Source of the DNA: an uncultured Clostridia bacterium | GTDB lineage: Bacteria > Bacillota > Clostridia > Christensenellales > Aristaeellaceae | Reading direction: 5' to 3' | NCBI GenBank assembly: GCA_944363005.1 | Contig: CALVTV010000231.1 | Span: 1-7,306, forward strand | Length of the DNA: 7,306 nt | Shown: piece by piece, positions 6,680 through 7,306 of the stretch | How the letters are laid out: each line of letters opens with the position of its first letter | How positions within the stretch are numbered: position 1 is the stretch's first letter | The notes under the pieces: generated by a model | What the model was told of the DNA's origin: nothing | Database searches by the model: none | The model's input: the letters and a program-made list of their open reading frames with translations, nothing else | Made by a program: the position numbers and the translations under genes

Positions 6680-7077
6680 GTACGTTCCACCTGAAGATCA
6701 GCACACCGGATGGTTTGGAGTTTGATGGCGAAGTTGAGCGCGTGCGCGTGCGCATGATCGATGGGGATGTGTGTCTGTTGGCCCATCATACCGACTATGT
6801 TTCTGCGGTTGGCATGGGCGAGGCCGCCATTGCCACATCGGATGGCCAGGTCCGCCGCGCGGCTTGCATGGGCGGTATGCTGGCGATGATTCACAATGAG
6901 GCCAATCTGGTGGCCACCACATTTGAGTGGGCCGAAGAGATCGATTTGGAACGCGCCAAGCGCGCCAAGGAAACGGCAGAAGCGCGCATTGCGGCGGCCA
7001 AAAAGGATAGCCGCGAACTGATGCTTGCCTCTGCGAAATTGCAGCGCGCGCTGGTGCGCATTCACGTCAAACAATAA
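6676..7077 (+). CDS. atpC: ATP synthase F1 subunit epsilon
   Basis: A 133-residue rotor subunit that attaches gamma to the c-ring and can brake ATP hydrolysis. The N-terminal beta-sandwich (about 1-84) begins FHLKISTPDGLEFDGEVERV, close to the usual family opening. The C-terminal helical pair (about 88-131) contains IDLERAKRAKETAEARI. The IDxxRA part matches the ATP-binding motif known in the epsilon of Bacillus PS3, so nucleotide-sensitive inhibition is possible. Its ATG overlaps the atpD stop, and it is the last operon gene, ending TAA at 7075-7077. Confidence 0.95.
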   Translation: MSTFHLKISTPDGLEFDGEVERVRVRMIDGDVCLLAHHTDYVSAVGMGEAAIATSDGQVRRAACMGGMLAMIHNEANLVATTFEWAEEIDLERAKRAKETAEARIAAAKKDSRELMLASAKLQRALVRIHVKQ

Positions 7078-7123
7078 ATTGAGCAAAACAACAAGGCTTG
7101 ATGCAAATTGAAATAACGGCATG

Positions 7124-7148
7124 CTGTCGGTCGTATCACTGGCGACAG
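7124..7148 (+). terminator. Possible weak stem-loop after atpC
   Basis: CTGTCG (7124-7129) and CGACAG (7143-7148) form a perfect 6-bp stem, plus one G-U pair, around a 13-base loop. It lies 46 bases past the atpC stop. The 3' side (TTCGTAAATC) has no U-run, so intrinsic termination is doubtful; it could instead be an mRNA 3'-end structure or chance. Confidence 0.2.
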
Positions 7149-7306
7149 TTCGTAAATCCCGTTGTGCTTTGTCGAGATTGATGTTTGACAAGGAAATCTG
7201 CATAACAAAAAGCAAGTGCTTCGTAACCGCTCAATAATCCCGTGCCCTGACAGATTCCTCTAATTGTGTGATACTTATCCATAGTACTTGAAAAACTGGA
7301 ATCCAG
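7136..7306 (-). CDS. Possible 3' end of a converging unknown gene
   Basis: On the minus strand a frame runs open from the window edge for 56 codons to a TGA (7136-7138 on the + strand). An internal ATG at 7282-7280 would give a 48-residue peptide starting MDKYHTIRGICQG. I recognise no family. Open frames of this length arise by chance, so this is only a candidate for the end of a convergent gene. Confidence 0.12.
   Translation of the reverse strand: MDSSFSSTMDKYHTIRGICQGTGLLSGYEALAFCYADFLVKHQSRQSTTGFTNCRQ

Larger units (their letters stand above)
7078..7306. other. AT-richer tail after the operon, no recognised gene
   Basis: This stretch is about 42% GC by hand count, clearly below the operon, and has no forward reading frame of note. 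I see no classic terminator with a U-run. It holds a weak stem at 7124-7148 and a minus-strand frame open to the window edge (7136-7306); neither is strong. A TTGACA at 7185-7190 has no matching -10 box at proper spacing. Confidence 0.6.

Noticed and set aside
7185..7190. TTGACA resembling a -35 promoter box
   Set aside because: No -10 element at 16-18 bases downstream; the nearest A/T-rich hexamer is too close.
7210..7221. Small palindrome AAGCAAGTGCTT as a terminator
   Set aside because: Only a 4-bp stem is possible with a workable loop, and no U-run follows.

Overview
The window is a nearly complete F1Fo ATP synthase operon, all on the + strand, in the order [atpZ-like end]-atpI-atpB-atpE-atpF-atpH-atpA-atpG-atpD-atpC. 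This is the usual bacterial order a-c-b-delta-alpha-gamma-beta-epsilon. It is preceded by two small membrane accessory genes. The AtpZ/AtpI-type leader genes, strong GA-rich Shine-Dalgarno sites, GTG starts on atpF and atpG, and the protein sequences suggest a fairly GC-rich anaerobic Firmicute of the class Clostridia. That placement is an inference from sequence style; no marker gene is present.

Layout: 1-150 is the 3' end of an AtpZ-like gene. 168-569 is atpI. 566-1474 is atpB, the stator and ion-channel subunit a. 1513-1761 is atpE, the rotor c subunit. 1804-2310 is atpF (b stalk). 2307-2846 is atpH (delta), interrupted by an in-frame TAG. 2866-4377 is atpA, 4397-5251 atpG, 5276-6679 atpD and 6676-7077 atpC. 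7078-7306 is an AT-richer tail with no recognised gene. Genes are tightly packed: three ATGA start/stop overlaps (atpI/atpB, atpF/atpH, atpD/atpC) and otherwise gaps of 19-42 bases. No promoter is visible, so transcription probably starts upstream of the window.

Together the genes encode one rotary machine. Subunits a, b2 and the c-ring form the membrane motor. Alpha3-beta3 with gamma and epsilon form the catalytic head and central shaft, and delta with b holds the head still. AtpI and the AtpZ-like protein are assembly or ion-supply accessories.

Most of the operon is ordinary. Four points deserve a second look: (1) the amber codon at delta codon 88, in a frame that otherwise runs to normal full length; (2) a c subunit with glutamates at both position 32 and position 65, the two-carboxylate arrangement reported for the Na+-driven Fusobacterium rotor; (3) an insertion of roughly 55-70 residues in subunit a, between the essential arginine and the conserved glutamine, that looks like an extra pair of membrane helices; (4) an inverted repeat between atpE and atpF that can bury the atpF ribosome binding site. 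I do not see a wholly new system here.
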